A stretch of 64,000 nucleotides of DNA from RGIG4608 sp045643885 (lineage in GTDB: Bacteria; Bacillota; Clostridia; Oscillospirales; CAG-272). Shown piece by piece: positions 56,257 to 64,000 of the stretch (positions are counted from its first letter, which is position 1; the number at the start of each line of letters is the position of its first letter). The DNA lies in the NCBI GenBank assembly GCA_045643885.1, contig JAZRFY010000014.1:1-64000 (forward strand), read 5' to 3'. A program made the translations under genes and the position numbers. The notes beneath the pieces were generated by a model. That model made no database searches, had not been told where the DNA came from, and worked only from the letters and a program-made list of their open reading frames with translations.

Positions 56257-58053
56257 ATGATCAAAAATGCACCAACAAATAATAAATATATACTTTCCTG
56301 GATAGAAGAGATGGCTGCTATGTGCCGTCCCGACGAAATCGTCTGGATAGACGGAACTGAAGCTCAGGCTGAGGACTTGCGCCGTATGGCTTGCGAGTCG
56401 GGAGAAATCATCAAGCTTAACGAAGAAAAGCTCCCAAACTGCTATCTCCATCGCACAGCAATCAACGACGTTGCCCGTGTTGAGGGCAGAACCTTCATCT
56501 GCACAAAATCCAAAGAAGATGCAGGAAATATCAATAACTGGATGGATCCTTGCGAGTGTAAGGAAAAGTTGACCAAGCTCTATAACGGCTCAATGGTGGG
56601 CAAAACCTTGTACGTTATTCCCTACTCCATGGGCATCGTTGGCTCTCCCTTTGCAAAATACGGAATCGAGCTTACCGACTCCATCTACGTCGTTTTGAAT
56701 ATGCTCATTATGACTCGCGTTGGCAACAACGTCCTTGATGCCATCGGTGAAAGTTCCGACTATATCAAGGGCTTGCACGCAAGAGCCGACATTGATGAAG
56801 AAAACAGATATATCGTTCACTTCCCCGAGGAAAACACCATTTGGTCCGTAAACTCAGGCTACGGTGGAAACGTGCTGCTTGGTAAAAAATGCTTTGCACT
56901 CAGAATTGCATCCTTCCTTGGCAGAAAAGAAGGCTGGATGGCTGAGCATATGCTCATTTTGGGCGTGGAATATCCCGATGGTGAAACGAAATACGTCTGT
57001 GCGGCATTTCCCTCCGCATGTGGAAAAACAAATCTTGCTATGCTCATCCCACCCGAGCTTTATCGTAAAAAAGGCTTTAAGGTAAGATGCATCGGTGATG
57101 ATATCGCGTGGCTCAGAGTGGGTGATGACGGTCGCCTTTGGGCAGTAAATCCCGAAAACGGCTTCTTCGGAGTTGCACCCGGCACTAACGAAAAGACCAA
57201 TCCCAATGCACTTCACACAACCTTCAGAGATACAATCTTCACCAATGTGGTACATAATCTTGACGATAACACAGTTTGGTGGGAGGGACTTGACAAAAAT
57301 CCACCCAAGAATGCAATCGACTGGAAGGGCAATGCTTGGGATTTCGCTAAATATGATAAAAACGATAAGTCCACGTGCGGTGCTCATCCAAACTCAAGAT
57401 TTACTGCAAGGGCAGAAAACTGCCCCTGCATATCCGATAAATTCAACGATCCTATGGGAGTGCCCATCTCAGCCATCATTTTCGGTGGCAGACGTGCAAA
57501 GACTGCTCCCCTTGTTTATCAGTCTACGTCTTGGCAAAACGGTGCATTTGTAGGCTCTATAATGGCAAGTGAGACTACTGCTGCAGCATCAGGTGAGGTC
57601 GGTGTGGTGCGTCGTGATCCGATGGCAATGCGTCCCTTCGTTGGATACGATATGGGTGACTACTTTGAGCACTGGCTCAATATGGGCAATATGATTCCCA
57701 ATCCCCCAAAAATCTTCCACGTAAACTGGTTCAGAACGGATGACAAGGGTAATTTCATCTGGCCCGGTTTTGGAGATAATATGCGCGTTCTTTCATGGAT
57801 TCTTGATAGATGCGACGGCAAGGTCGAAGCTGATGAAAGTGCAATAGGATATCTTCCCCATCCAGAGGATATTTGCATTGAGGGACTCGACGACGTAAGT
57901 CTTGACACAATAAAGGAGCTTCTTACAGTCGATAAGGAATCCTGGCTTGCTGACATTGAAAACATCAAGAGCTTTTATCAGCAGGTCGGCAACAGAATGC
58001 CGAAAAAACTCTTTTTGGAGCTTGAAGCACTTGAAGAAAGACTTAAAAAATAA
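56257..58053 (+). CDS. pckG: Phosphoenolpyruvate carboxykinase (GTP)
   Basis: 598-residue GTP-dependent PEPCK, interconverting oxaloacetate and phosphoenolpyruvate. The P-loop and metal motifs AAFPSACGKTNLAM, ENCPCISDKFNDPMGVPISAIIFGGRR and WRNG-equivalent segment near RTDDKGNFIWPGFGDNMRVL are present. AAGGAGGTAATT precedes the ATG. Together with the nearby enolase it joins lower glycolysis or gluconeogenesis to C4 acids. Monocistronic between its promoter and a good terminator. Confidence 0.96.
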   Translation: MIKNAPTNNKYILSWIEEMAAMCRPDEIVWIDGTEAQAEDLRRMACESGEIIKLNEEKLPNCYLHRTAINDVARVEGRTFICTKSKEDAGNINNWMDPCECKEKLTKLYNGSMVGKTLYVIPYSMGIVGSPFAKYGIELTDSIYVVLNMLIMTRVGNNVLDAIGESSDYIKGLHARADIDEENRYIVHFPEENTIWSVNSGYGGNVLLGKKCFALRIASFLGRKEGWMAEHMLILGVEYPDGETKYVCAAFPSACGKTNLAMLIPPELYRKKGFKVRCIGDDIAWLRVGDDGRLWAVNPENGFFGVAPGTNEKTNPNALHTTFRDTIFTNVVHNLDDNTVWWEGLDKNPPKNAIDWKGNAWDFAKYDKNDKSTCGAHPNSRFTARAENCPCISDKFNDPMGVPISAIIFGGRRAKTAPLVYQSTSWQNGAFVGSIMASETTAAASGEVGVVRRDPMAMRPFVGYDMGDYFEHWLNMGNMIPNPPKIFHVNWFRTDDKGNFIWPGFGDNMRVLSWILDRCDGKVEADESAIGYLPHPEDICIEGLDDVSLDTIKELLTVDKESWLADIENIKSFYQQVGNRMPKKLFLELEALEERLKK

Positions 58054-58065
58054 AATCTATTCAAT

Positions 58066-58097
58066 AGGCAGATCTGAAAACGGATCTGCCTTTTTGA
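58066..58097 (+). terminator. Terminator of pckG
   Basis: AGGCAGATC and GATCTGCCT followed by TTTT. Confidence 0.88.
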
Positions 58098-58189
58098 TTG
58101 AATTATATTCCCTCTCTCAAAAGCTCACCGATTGTGCATAATGCCAAGACTCATAAATATTTTTGGTGATATTACCTATAAAATCTTTG

Positions 58190-58218
58190 TTGATTTTTAA
58201 TGTTGCTTATGTTATAAT
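58190..58218 (+). promoter_or_regulatory. Sigma-A promoter of the 58257 gene
   Basis: TTGATT, 17-base spacer, TATAAT. Confidence 0.78.
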
Positions 58219-58256
58219 AATTAAACATAATTTGTATAATAGACAAGGAAATATAT

Positions 58257-58949
58257 ATGACTAAAAAAATAGGAAGGGTTGGCGAGGCTTCTTGGATTAT
58301 CGGCAACATTTTGTGTGCCATAGGTAACTGTCTGGTTTCAAAAAGTGAATTCGGACTTTCCCCCATCATCGCACCTGCGTTCGTTATAAATGATTTTAAT
58401 AACAAAATAAGCGTCGGCAACAGTGAGCTTTTCATACAAGGTGCTCTTCTCTTGCTCTGCTGCATCTTAATCGGCAAATTTAAGGGTAAATTTATTGCAA
58501 CAATATGCAATATTATCTTTTACAGTACTGCATTTGACACTGTAGACTACCTCTTTTCATTCATTGTTCCAGAAACCATTTTTGAAAGAATACTTGCTGC
58601 CGTGATAGGCACAATTATCACAAGCTTTGCTATTGCTCTGATGTTAAGAACGTATATCCCGCCCTCATCATACGAGATTTTCGTCAAAGAGGTGGCAGAC
58701 GCAAAGGGCATCAATGTAAACAAAATGAAGCTGATATTCGACGCTTCCATGCTTGCTCTTACGTTCATACTTATGTTTGCATTGCTCGGAGAATACCGTT
58801 TTGATATTATCGGTCCGTTGACCGTTATTTCAGCATTTTTAAACTCATCACTCATAGGCTTTTTTGGAAAATTGCTCGACAAAAAAATTGACTTTACCCC
58901 TGCAATCCCCAAGCTCTATGAAATCCTCAATCCAAACGAGAAAAAATAG
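58257..58949 (+). CDS. YczE/YyaS-like membrane protein
   Basis: 230 residues with five or six hydrophobic helices (ASWIIGNILCAIGNCLVSKSEFGLSPIIAPAFVI at the start; IIGPLTVISAFLNSSLIGFFGKLLDKKI near the end). The pattern matches the YczE/YitT-related clostridial membrane family of unknown function; some members accompany transporters. AAGGAAATATAT precedes the ATG. Followed by a terminator and then eno. Confidence 0.72.
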   Translation: MTKKIGRVGEASWIIGNILCAIGNCLVSKSEFGLSPIIAPAFVINDFNNKISVGNSELFIQGALLLLCCILIGKFKGKFIATICNIIFYSTAFDTVDYLFSFIVPETIFERILAAVIGTIITSFAIALMLRTYIPPSSYEIFVKEVADAKGINVNKMKLIFDASMLALTFILMFALLGEYRFDIIGPLTVISAFLNSSLIGFFGKLLDKKIDFTPAIPKLYEILNPNEKK

Positions 58950-58967
58950 AATTAATCAGAAAAAATT

Positions 58968-59006
58968 GCGCATAATAGGGTTATCCCTTTATGCGCTTTT
59001 TCTTTT
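58968..59006 (+). terminator. Terminator between 58257 gene and eno
   Basis: GCGCATAA-TA-GGG paired with CCC-T-TTATGCGC, then TTTTTCTTTT. It lies 30 bases upstream of eno. Confidence 0.85.
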
Positions 59007-59035
59007 CCTTACATACCATAAAAAGGAGATTTAAT

Positions 59036-60334
59036 ATGATAAACAAACCTATTATTCAAAGATGCTGTGCACGTGAGATTCTTGACTCTCGCGGAAACCC
59101 AACAGTTGAGGCTACCGTTATGCTTGAGGATGGCACCGTTGGTGTTGCAAGTGTGCCAAGTGGCGCGTCAACCGGAATTTACGAAGCCTTGGAGCTTCGC
59201 GATGCCGACAAGGAAAGATATCACGGAAAGGGCGTTTTAAAGGCAGTAAACAACGTTTGCAAGCTCATCTCCCCCACCCTTTTCGGTATGTGTGCGACTG
59301 ACCAGGCAGAAATCGATAAGGCTCTTGACGAGCTTGACGGAACTGAAAACAAATCAAAGCTTGGAGCAAATGCAACCCTTGCAGTATCCCTTGCCACAGC
59401 ACGTGCAAGTGCAAACTTTTATCATGTTCCCATATATAAATATCTCAGTGGAATCGGTGCATACCGAATGCCGATTCCTATGTTCAATATTCTGAACGGT
59501 GGTGCTCATTCGTCAAATAATATCGAAATTCAAGAATTTATGATAGTCCCCACGGGCGCTAAGAGCTTTAGTCAGGCTCTGCAAATGGGCAGTGAGATTT
59601 ATCACACTCTCGGAAACATCTTAAAGGAGCGGGGGCTCTCAAGCGGAGTAGGTGACGAGGGAGGCTATGCTCCCGACCTTCACGATGACGAGGAGGCACT
59701 CGACCTTATCGTCGAGGCGATCGAAAAAAGCACCTATGATACCTCCATAATTAAAATTGCACTTGACGTTGCCTCAAGTGCATGGTATAATGACTCGGAT
59801 TCATCCTATCGAACGTTAAAAAGGGGAAAATCCTTCACTCGCGATGAACTTATTTCTTATTACGAAGAGCTTGTTGAAAGATATCCCATCATCTCAATCG
59901 AGGACGGGCTAGGTGAAAAGGATTTCGAGGGTTGGCAAACGCTCACCGAAAGACTCTCTCATAAGGTAATGCTCGTTGGTGACGATCTTTTCGTAACAAA
60001 TCCCACAAGATTTTCCGACGGAATTGATCTTGGTATGGCAAATGCCATTTTGATAAAGCCCAACCAGATAGGAACTCTTACCGAAACCGTGCAGACTATT
60101 CGCATGGCAAAGGAGGCAGGATATAAATTCATCCTCTCCCACCGTTCCGGTGAGACCGAGGATACCACCCTTTGCGACATAGCGGTTGCTATGGGTGCAC
60201 CCTTTATCAAGGCAGGAGCACCCTGCCGAGGTGAACGAATTGCAAAATATAATAGACTTTTACGCATCGAATCCTCACTCGGTGAATGTGCAGAATATGG
60301 AAAAGAGCCTGCATTTTCAAGAAAAAATAAGTAA
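59036..60334 (+). CDS. eno: Enolase
   Basis: 432 residues converting 2-phosphoglycerate to phosphoenolpyruvate. Motifs ILDSRGNPTVEATV, SGASTGIYEALELRD, NGGAHSSNNIEIQEFMIVP, the general acid GVGDEGGYAPDL, SIEDGLGEKD, GDDLFVTN and the catalytic lysine in LIKPNQIGTL are intact, with SHRSGETEDTTL late in the protein. AAGGAGATTTAAT precedes the ATG. No promoter is visible between the preceding terminator and this gene. Confidence 0.97.
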   Translation: MINKPIIQRCCAREILDSRGNPTVEATVMLEDGTVGVASVPSGASTGIYEALELRDADKERYHGKGVLKAVNNVCKLISPTLFGMCATDQAEIDKALDELDGTENKSKLGANATLAVSLATARASANFYHVPIYKYLSGIGAYRMPIPMFNILNGGAHSSNNIEIQEFMIVPTGAKSFSQALQMGSEIYHTLGNILKERGLSSGVGDEGGYAPDLHDDEEALDLIVEAIEKSTYDTSIIKIALDVASSAWYNDSDSSYRTLKRGKSFTRDELISYYEELVERYPIISIEDGLGEKDFEGWQTLTERLSHKVMLVGDDLFVTNPTRFSDGIDLGMANAILIKPNQIGTLTETVQTIRMAKEAGYKFILSHRSGETEDTTLCDIAVAMGAPFIKAGAPCRGERIAKYNRLLRIESSLGECAEYGKEPAFSRKNK

Positions 60335-60391
60335 TCGCACTTTTTTGGCATAAATATATAAAGAAAAATTAAATTATTTTTCCAAAATCTC

Positions 60392-60420
60392 TTGCAATTT
60401 ATGTTTTTCTATGTTATAAT
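60392..60420 (+). promoter_or_regulatory. Promoter of rpmB
   Basis: TTGCAA, 17-base spacer, TATAAT. Confidence 0.82.
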
Positions 60421-60487
60421 AACTATCGTTCGTAAACTATTTATGTAAATTGTGCGTTTTTATAACGCTTTATCAGGAGGTGTCAAT

Positions 60488-60673
60488 ATGGCAAAATGCA
60501 GTGTTTGTGGTAAAGGCGTTGTTTTCGGTCAGAACGTTTCTCACTCCAACCGTAAGACAAACAGAACTTGGAAGCCCAACATCAGAAAGGTAAAGGCAAT
60601 CGTTAACGGCACTCCCGTTACTGTTGCAGTTTGCTCTCGTTGCCTTCGTTCAGGCAAAGTTAATCGTGCTTAA
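60488..60673 (+). CDS. rpmB: 50S ribosomal protein L28
   Basis: 61-residue basic protein beginning MAKCSVCGKGVVFGQNVSHSNRKTNRTWKPNI. It keeps the zinc-binding C-type motif (CSVCG near the start and CSRCLRSGKV near the end). AGGAGGTGTCAAT precedes the ATG; the frame is open 12 codons upstream without match. Monocistronic with promoter and terminator. Confidence 0.96.
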   Translation: MAKCSVCGKGVVFGQNVSHSNRKTNRTWKPNIRKVKAIVNGTPVTVAVCSRCLRSGKVNRA

Positions 60674-60689
60674 TTAACGTAAAAAGTTT

Positions 60690-60722
60690 GGCAGACCGAT
60701 TTATTCGGGTCTGCCCTTTTTA
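60690..60722 (+). terminator. Terminator of rpmB
   Basis: GGCAGACC and GGTCTGCC arms followed by CTTTTTA. Confidence 0.88.
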
Positions 60723-60755
60723 TTTATCAAAAGCAATCTTAAAAAGGAGTAGCCT

Positions 60756-61442
60756 ATGCATGCATTCTTAAGCAGTAAAGCAAACAATAGAATAATCTCT
60801 GCCTTAAGAGAAAGAGGATTTGATGTGATACTTCTTCAGCCATCAAAAAATCTTGATATGCCCGTATCAACGCATGCCGATATGCTCCTTTTGGCAGTGG
60901 ACAACACGCTCTTTATCCATAAGGACTATCCCCTTATAGATCCTTTTGGCTTCGAACGGATAATAAGGATCGACGAAAGGATGGAAAAGAGATATCCTTA
61001 TGACGTTTTATTAAACATTGCAATCGTTGGAAAAAACGTTTTTGCCAACACAAAGCACGCATCAAAAACAGTGCTTGAGCATCTTGAAAGACATGGATAT
61101 CATATCCACCACGTATCGCAAGGATATGCGCATTGCTCATGTCTTACGGTGGGTGACAATGCACTCATAACTGCAGATAAGGGCATAGCCATTGCGGCTC
61201 AAAATAACGGCGTTGACGCACTTTTGATAAATGAGGGGTACATTTCCCTTCCTCCGTATCAATACGGCTTTATAGGCGGTGCAAGTGGCTCTGTGGGCGA
61301 TTCCATCTATCTTTGCGGAAGCCTTGAAGGTCATCCCGACAAAGACAAAATAATAAAATTCTGTAACGAAAGAAAAAAACAGATAGTAGAGCTTTGCGAT
61401 ATCCCCCTTTGCGATATCGGAGGCATACTTTTTATCGAATAA
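60756..61442 (+). CDS. Hypothetical protein, possible guanidine-modifying-enzyme fold
   Basis: 228 residues with no signal or membrane segment. The C-terminal half (GYAHCSCLTVGDNALITADKGIAIAAQNNGVDALLINEGYISLPPYQYGFIGGASGSVGDSIYLCGSLEGH) resembles a family found in Clostridia that has been related to the amidinotransferase/deiminase fold (DUF6873-like in my memory), with possible active-site residues H, C and D in AHCSC and TADKG. The assignment is tentative and no reaction can be named. AAAGGAGTAGCCT precedes the ATG. Confidence 0.7.
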   Translation: MHAFLSSKANNRIISALRERGFDVILLQPSKNLDMPVSTHADMLLLAVDNTLFIHKDYPLIDPFGFERIIRIDERMEKRYPYDVLLNIAIVGKNVFANTKHASKTVLEHLERHGYHIHHVSQGYAHCSCLTVGDNALITADKGIAIAAQNNGVDALLINEGYISLPPYQYGFIGGASGSVGDSIYLCGSLEGHPDKDKIIKFCNERKKQIVELCDIPLCDIGGILFIE

Positions 61443-61458
61443 TATCTATTACAAAAAT

Positions 61459-61492
61459 AAAAAGCCACCCATCAGGGTGGCTTTTCTTTTAT
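61459..61492. terminator. Terminator between convergent 60756 gene and feo operon
   Basis: AAAAGCCACCC and GGGTGGCTTTT around ATCA; usable from both sides. Confidence 0.85.
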
Positions 61493-61495
61493 GTT

Positions 61496-61654
61496 TTATT
61501 TTTTGCTTTCTCCACCGCAGCTTCCGCCGCAGGATGAAGAATTTGGGCAACCGATACAGCCGTTCCCCTTCTTTTTATGCTTGCCGATATAAAAAAGAAT
61601 ACCAAGCAATATAGCAACAAGTGCAAAAACGATAATAACGTCTATAAAATCCAT
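61496..61654 (-). CDS. FeoB-associated Cys-rich membrane protein
   Basis: 52 residues: one membrane helix (DVIIVFALVAILLGILFYIG), a basic KHKKK stretch and a cysteine-rich tail CIGCPNSSSCGGSCGG. This is the layout of the small FeoB-associated protein found after feoB in Firmicutes; it may assist iron transfer on the cytoplasmic side. AAGGAG lies 8 bases before the ATG, 12 bases after feoB. Confidence 0.9.
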   Translation of the reverse strand: MDFIDVIIVFALVAILLGILFYIGKHKKKGNGCIGCPNSSSCGGSCGGESKK

Positions 61655-61666
61655 GTCCAATACTCC

Positions 61667-63700
61667 TTATGCTTTATTCTTTAATGCTTTTTCTTCCTTG
61701 AGTCTTTTTTCGGTTCTTACGATAAGAACACAAATAAAGATTGCCATCGCAAGAACAAGTGCAAATCCCAGGATAGCACTTGTCGTATCGAGTGATGCAG
61801 GACGAGTCAAAAGAGTACCTATAGTATAGATAAGGTATGATACCGTGTATCCGACAGCAAATTGAAGTCCAATGCCACCAAAGAGCCATTTTTTGCTCTT
61901 CATCTCAGCGTTCATCGCACCAATTGCTGCAAAGCAAGGAGGTGTGAAGAGATTGAAGGTAAGATATGCAAGAGCTGCCACCTTTGAAATAGCCATAATT
62001 CCGGCCACCTCGGCACCGCTTCCCTCCATCATTGCAAGCTCGTCGGTATCGATAAGATTTTCAAGTCCAACAAAGCATACTGCAAGCGTACCAACAACGT
62101 TTTCCTTTGCAATAAAGCCTGTGATAGCTGCAGCTGCAAGCTCCCATGAAAGAACTCCCACAACAGGAACAAGTACGTATGCAAACGGACCTGCTATCGA
62201 AGCAAGAATGGAATCCTTTGCATTTTCAACCACCTTAAAGCTCCAGTCAAAGGTTTGCATGATATGAACGCCCATGTTACAAAGCAGGATGATAGTGGTT
62301 GCCTTTACAATATATGACCAACCGCGTGCGCACATGGATTTGAATGCACCCATAAACGAAGGCATTCTGTATTCGGGAAGCTCAATGATAAAAAATGATT
62401 TTCTTCCCTTGTGACCTGTAATCTTATTGATAAGAAGCGCACCGACAAAAATAAGAGCAATACCCGAAAAATACATAAGCGCACTAACCCACCAAGCATT
62501 GTCAAAGAATGCTCCTGCAAAAAGTGCAATAACGGGAATCTTAGCACCACAGGGCATGAAGGGTGCAAGCATTGCAGTTGCGCGTCTTTCTCTCTCGTTT
62601 CTGATGGTTCTTGAAGCCATAACACCGGGAACAGCACATCCTACTGAGATAACGAAAGGAATAACACTTCTTCCCGAAAGTCCTACTCTCTTGAAAATAG
62701 GATCAAGAACAACAGCAGCGCGACTCATATATCCGCAATCCTCAAGGAGTGCGATAAGGAAATACATTATCATAACAAGGGGCAAGAAGCCGACTACGGC
62801 AATCACACCACCAATAACACCGTCAACAACAATCGCTGCAAGCAAGGGATTTGCTCCCTCGATAAGTGCAGCTATCCACTCTTGAAATCCTTCAAGCAAA
62901 GGAACAAGTCCCGGAACAAAGGTGTCACCAATCTCAACGCCCTCTGCAATCCAAGCTCCAAGGGTTGACTGTGATATGTAGAACACAAGGAACATCACGA
63001 TTGCAAAAATCGGAATACCGAGCCACTTGTTTGTGAGTATATCGTCAATCTTGTCACTGAGATTAAGCTCACTTGTGAGCACCTTTCTCTGTTCAACGTC
63101 CTTAACGATTCTATTAACAAATTCAAAACGCTTTTTGTCAGCCTTCATAACGGCTTCCTTGCTATTTGGCACGGTTGCGCCTTGTGTATAGGGAGCATCC
63201 TGCTTGCCTCCAACAACTGAGGTTGCAACCTCAATAAGCTCCTTAAGTCCCTCATTGCTTGTTGAAACTGTGTTCACAACAGGACACATAAGCTTTTTTG
63301 AAAGAAGCTCAACGTCTATCTTCGTTTCCTTCTTCTCATTGATATCACTCTTGTTGAGTGCCACTACAACGGGAATTCCAAGCTCAAGAAGCTGAGTTGT
63401 GAAGAAAAGACTTCTTGAAAGATTAGAAGCATCAACTATATTAATAATAACGTCAGGATTTTCATTTTTTACATAGTCACGCGTAACGCTTTCGTCGTTT
63501 GTAAACGGTGACATTGAATAAGCACCCGGCAAATCCACTGCGATAAGCTCTGAAGAGCCTGCAAATATGCTCTTTATAGAGTGCTCCTTTTTGTCAACGG
63601 TAACACCTGCCCAGTTGCCGACCTTTTCGTTTCTGCCAGTCAAGGCATTATACATCGTGGTCTTGCCCGAGTTTGGGTTACCCGTCAAAGCGATTCTCAT
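61667..63700 (-). CDS. feoB: Ferrous iron transport protein FeoB
   Basis: 677 residues. The N-terminal G domain shows GNPNSGKTTMYNALTG (G1), GVTVDKKE (G2), DLPGAYSM (G3) and NKSD (G4). The membrane part carries the Gate motifs (LLEDCGYMSRAAVVLDPIFKRVGLSGRSVIPFVISVGCAVPGVMASRT and LVPVVGVLSWELAAAAITGFIAKENVVG) and two cysteine-containing helices near the centre. GGAGGATATTTG precedes the ATG. It follows feoA in an operon that ends with the Cys-rich protein; it imports Fe2+. Confidence 0.97.
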   Translation of the reverse strand: MRIALTGNPNSGKTTMYNALTGRNEKVGNWAGVTVDKKEHSIKSIFAGSSELIAVDLPGAYSMSPFTNDESVTRDYVKNENPDVIINIVDASNLSRSLFFTTQLLELGIPVVVALNKSDINEKKETKIDVELLSKKLMCPVVNTVSTSNEGLKELIEVATSVVGGKQDAPYTQGATVPNSKEAVMKADKKRFEFVNRIVKDVEQRKVLTSELNLSDKIDDILTNKWLGIPIFAIVMFLVFYISQSTLGAWIAEGVEIGDTFVPGLVPLLEGFQEWIAALIEGANPLLAAIVVDGVIGGVIAVVGFLPLVMIMYFLIALLEDCGYMSRAAVVLDPIFKRVGLSGRSVIPFVISVGCAVPGVMASRTIRNERERRATAMLAPFMPCGAKIPVIALFAGAFFDNAWWVSALMYFSGIALIFVGALLINKITGHKGRKSFFIIELPEYRMPSFMGAFKSMCARGWSYIVKATTIILLCNMGVHIMQTFDWSFKVVENAKDSILASIAGPFAYVLVPVVGVLSWELAAAAITGFIAKENVVGTLAVCFVGLENLIDTDELAMMEGSGAEVAGIMAISKVAALAYLTFNLFTPPCFAAIGAMNAEMKSKKWLFGGIGLQFAVGYTVSYLIYTIGTLLTRPASLDTTSAILGFALVLAMAIFICVLIVRTEKRLKEEKALKNKA

Positions 63701-63736
63701 CAAATATCCTCCAAAATGTAAATAATCTCATCAATC

Positions 63737-63754
63737 GGTTAGCACTTGCTAACC
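63737..63754. promoter_or_regulatory. Palindrome GGTTAGCA-CT-TGCTAACC between feoA and feoB
   Basis: Perfect 8-base arms 37 bases upstream of the feoB start. The sequence resembles operators of iron- or manganese-dependent DtxR-family repressors. It may be an internal operator or a small regulatory hairpin. Confidence 0.45.
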
Positions 63755-63794
63755 ATCACCTTAAAATATTCGGCAGACCGATAGGCTTTAAGAA

Positions 63795-64000
63795 TTAATC
63801 CTCAACCTCAATGGCATCTGCCAAAGCGTAATCTATATTGTATCGTGCGTCCTTAATGGATACCACACATCCACCGCGGCGGTGAGCAATAACCGTTATT
63901 CCCTCTCCACTATAACAGCCGAGCGAAAACAAAAACGAATCAAGCTCATCGTCATTTGTAACGATACTTTTGATTTTATACTCCTTGCCCTCATGAGCAA
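63795..64000 (-). CDS. feoA: Ferrous iron transport protein FeoA (5' end outside window)
   Basis: The C-terminal 67 residues of an SH3-like FeoA: YKIKSIVTNDDELDSFLFSLGCYSGEGITVIAHRRGGCVVSIKDARYNIDYALADAIEVED. FeoA is a small cytoplasmic partner of FeoB. The start lies to the right of the window. It is the promoter-proximal gene relative to feoB, with a 94-base gap that holds a palindrome. Confidence 0.93.
   Translation of the reverse strand, partial: AHEGKEYKIKSIVTNDDELDSFLFSLGCYSGEGITVIAHRRGGCVVSIKDARYNIDYALADAIEVED

Overview
The window is a 64 kb chromosomal segment of a low-GC Gram-positive anaerobe, most likely an uncultured member of class Clostridia (Bacillota), possibly from a gut or rumen community. 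The evidence is T-box leaders on valS and thrS, a Gram-positive SOS box on lexA, near-consensus sigma-A promoters with 16-17 bp spacers, a SipL-like spore morphogenesis protein, anaerobic C4 acyl-CoA genes with EtfAB, and a FeoAB ferrous iron system. No rRNA operon and no CRISPR array were seen.

Layout. Positions 1-9278 (minus strand) hold one housekeeping operon read from right to left: a SpoU-type methyltransferase, dprA, topA, trmFO, rnc, a radical SAM protein and smc (cut by the window edge). Positions 9440-10970 hold infC-rpmI-rplT with a promoter and an attenuator-type leader; infC appears to start at ATC. pcrA (plus) follows, then a membrane protein, comEC, an acyl carrier protein gene, tadA, two CPBP membrane proteases and alr. 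A small holin-like pair lies at 21135-21580. valS and thrS follow under T-box control, with an orphan winged-helix protein and a diverged methylglyoxal-synthase-like protein between them. mntP sits behind a yybP-ykoY manganese riboswitch, followed by a GtrA-like gene with a Rex-type site and a lipoprotein gene.

Positions 30220-33265 form a small accessory island. A tRNA-Ser(GCU) gene and an exact 20 bp copy of its 3' end bracket a small unknown protein, an XRE-type membrane regulator and a lipoprotein whose only sensible start is ATA. There is no integrase. An 85 bp direct repeat and GC-rich hairpin spacers lie inside and beside it. Similar spacers and a partial tRNA end follow tRNA-Leu(GAG) at 55743.

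Positions 36336-52697 carry the most striking system: fifteen codirectional genes (maoC, acyl-CoA dehydrogenase, etfB, etfA, thiolase, SDR reductase, KAS III-like protein, livHMGFJ importer, CoA-transferase, two alpha/beta hydrolases) behind one strong promoter with a perfect palindrome, divergent from a TetR regulator. The enzymes complete a route between acetyl-CoA and a C4 acid through an (R)-3-hydroxyacyl intermediate, linked to an amino-acid-type ABC importer. The LivG ATPase has an unusual 213-residue basic N-terminal extension.

The right end has a guanine-class purine riboswitch ahead of a TGS-domain nucleoside kinase, autoregulated lexA, tRNA-Leu, GTP-dependent PEP carboxykinase, a YczE-like membrane protein, enolase, rpmB, a hypothetical protein, and a feoA-feoB-Cys-rich protein operon running off the window.
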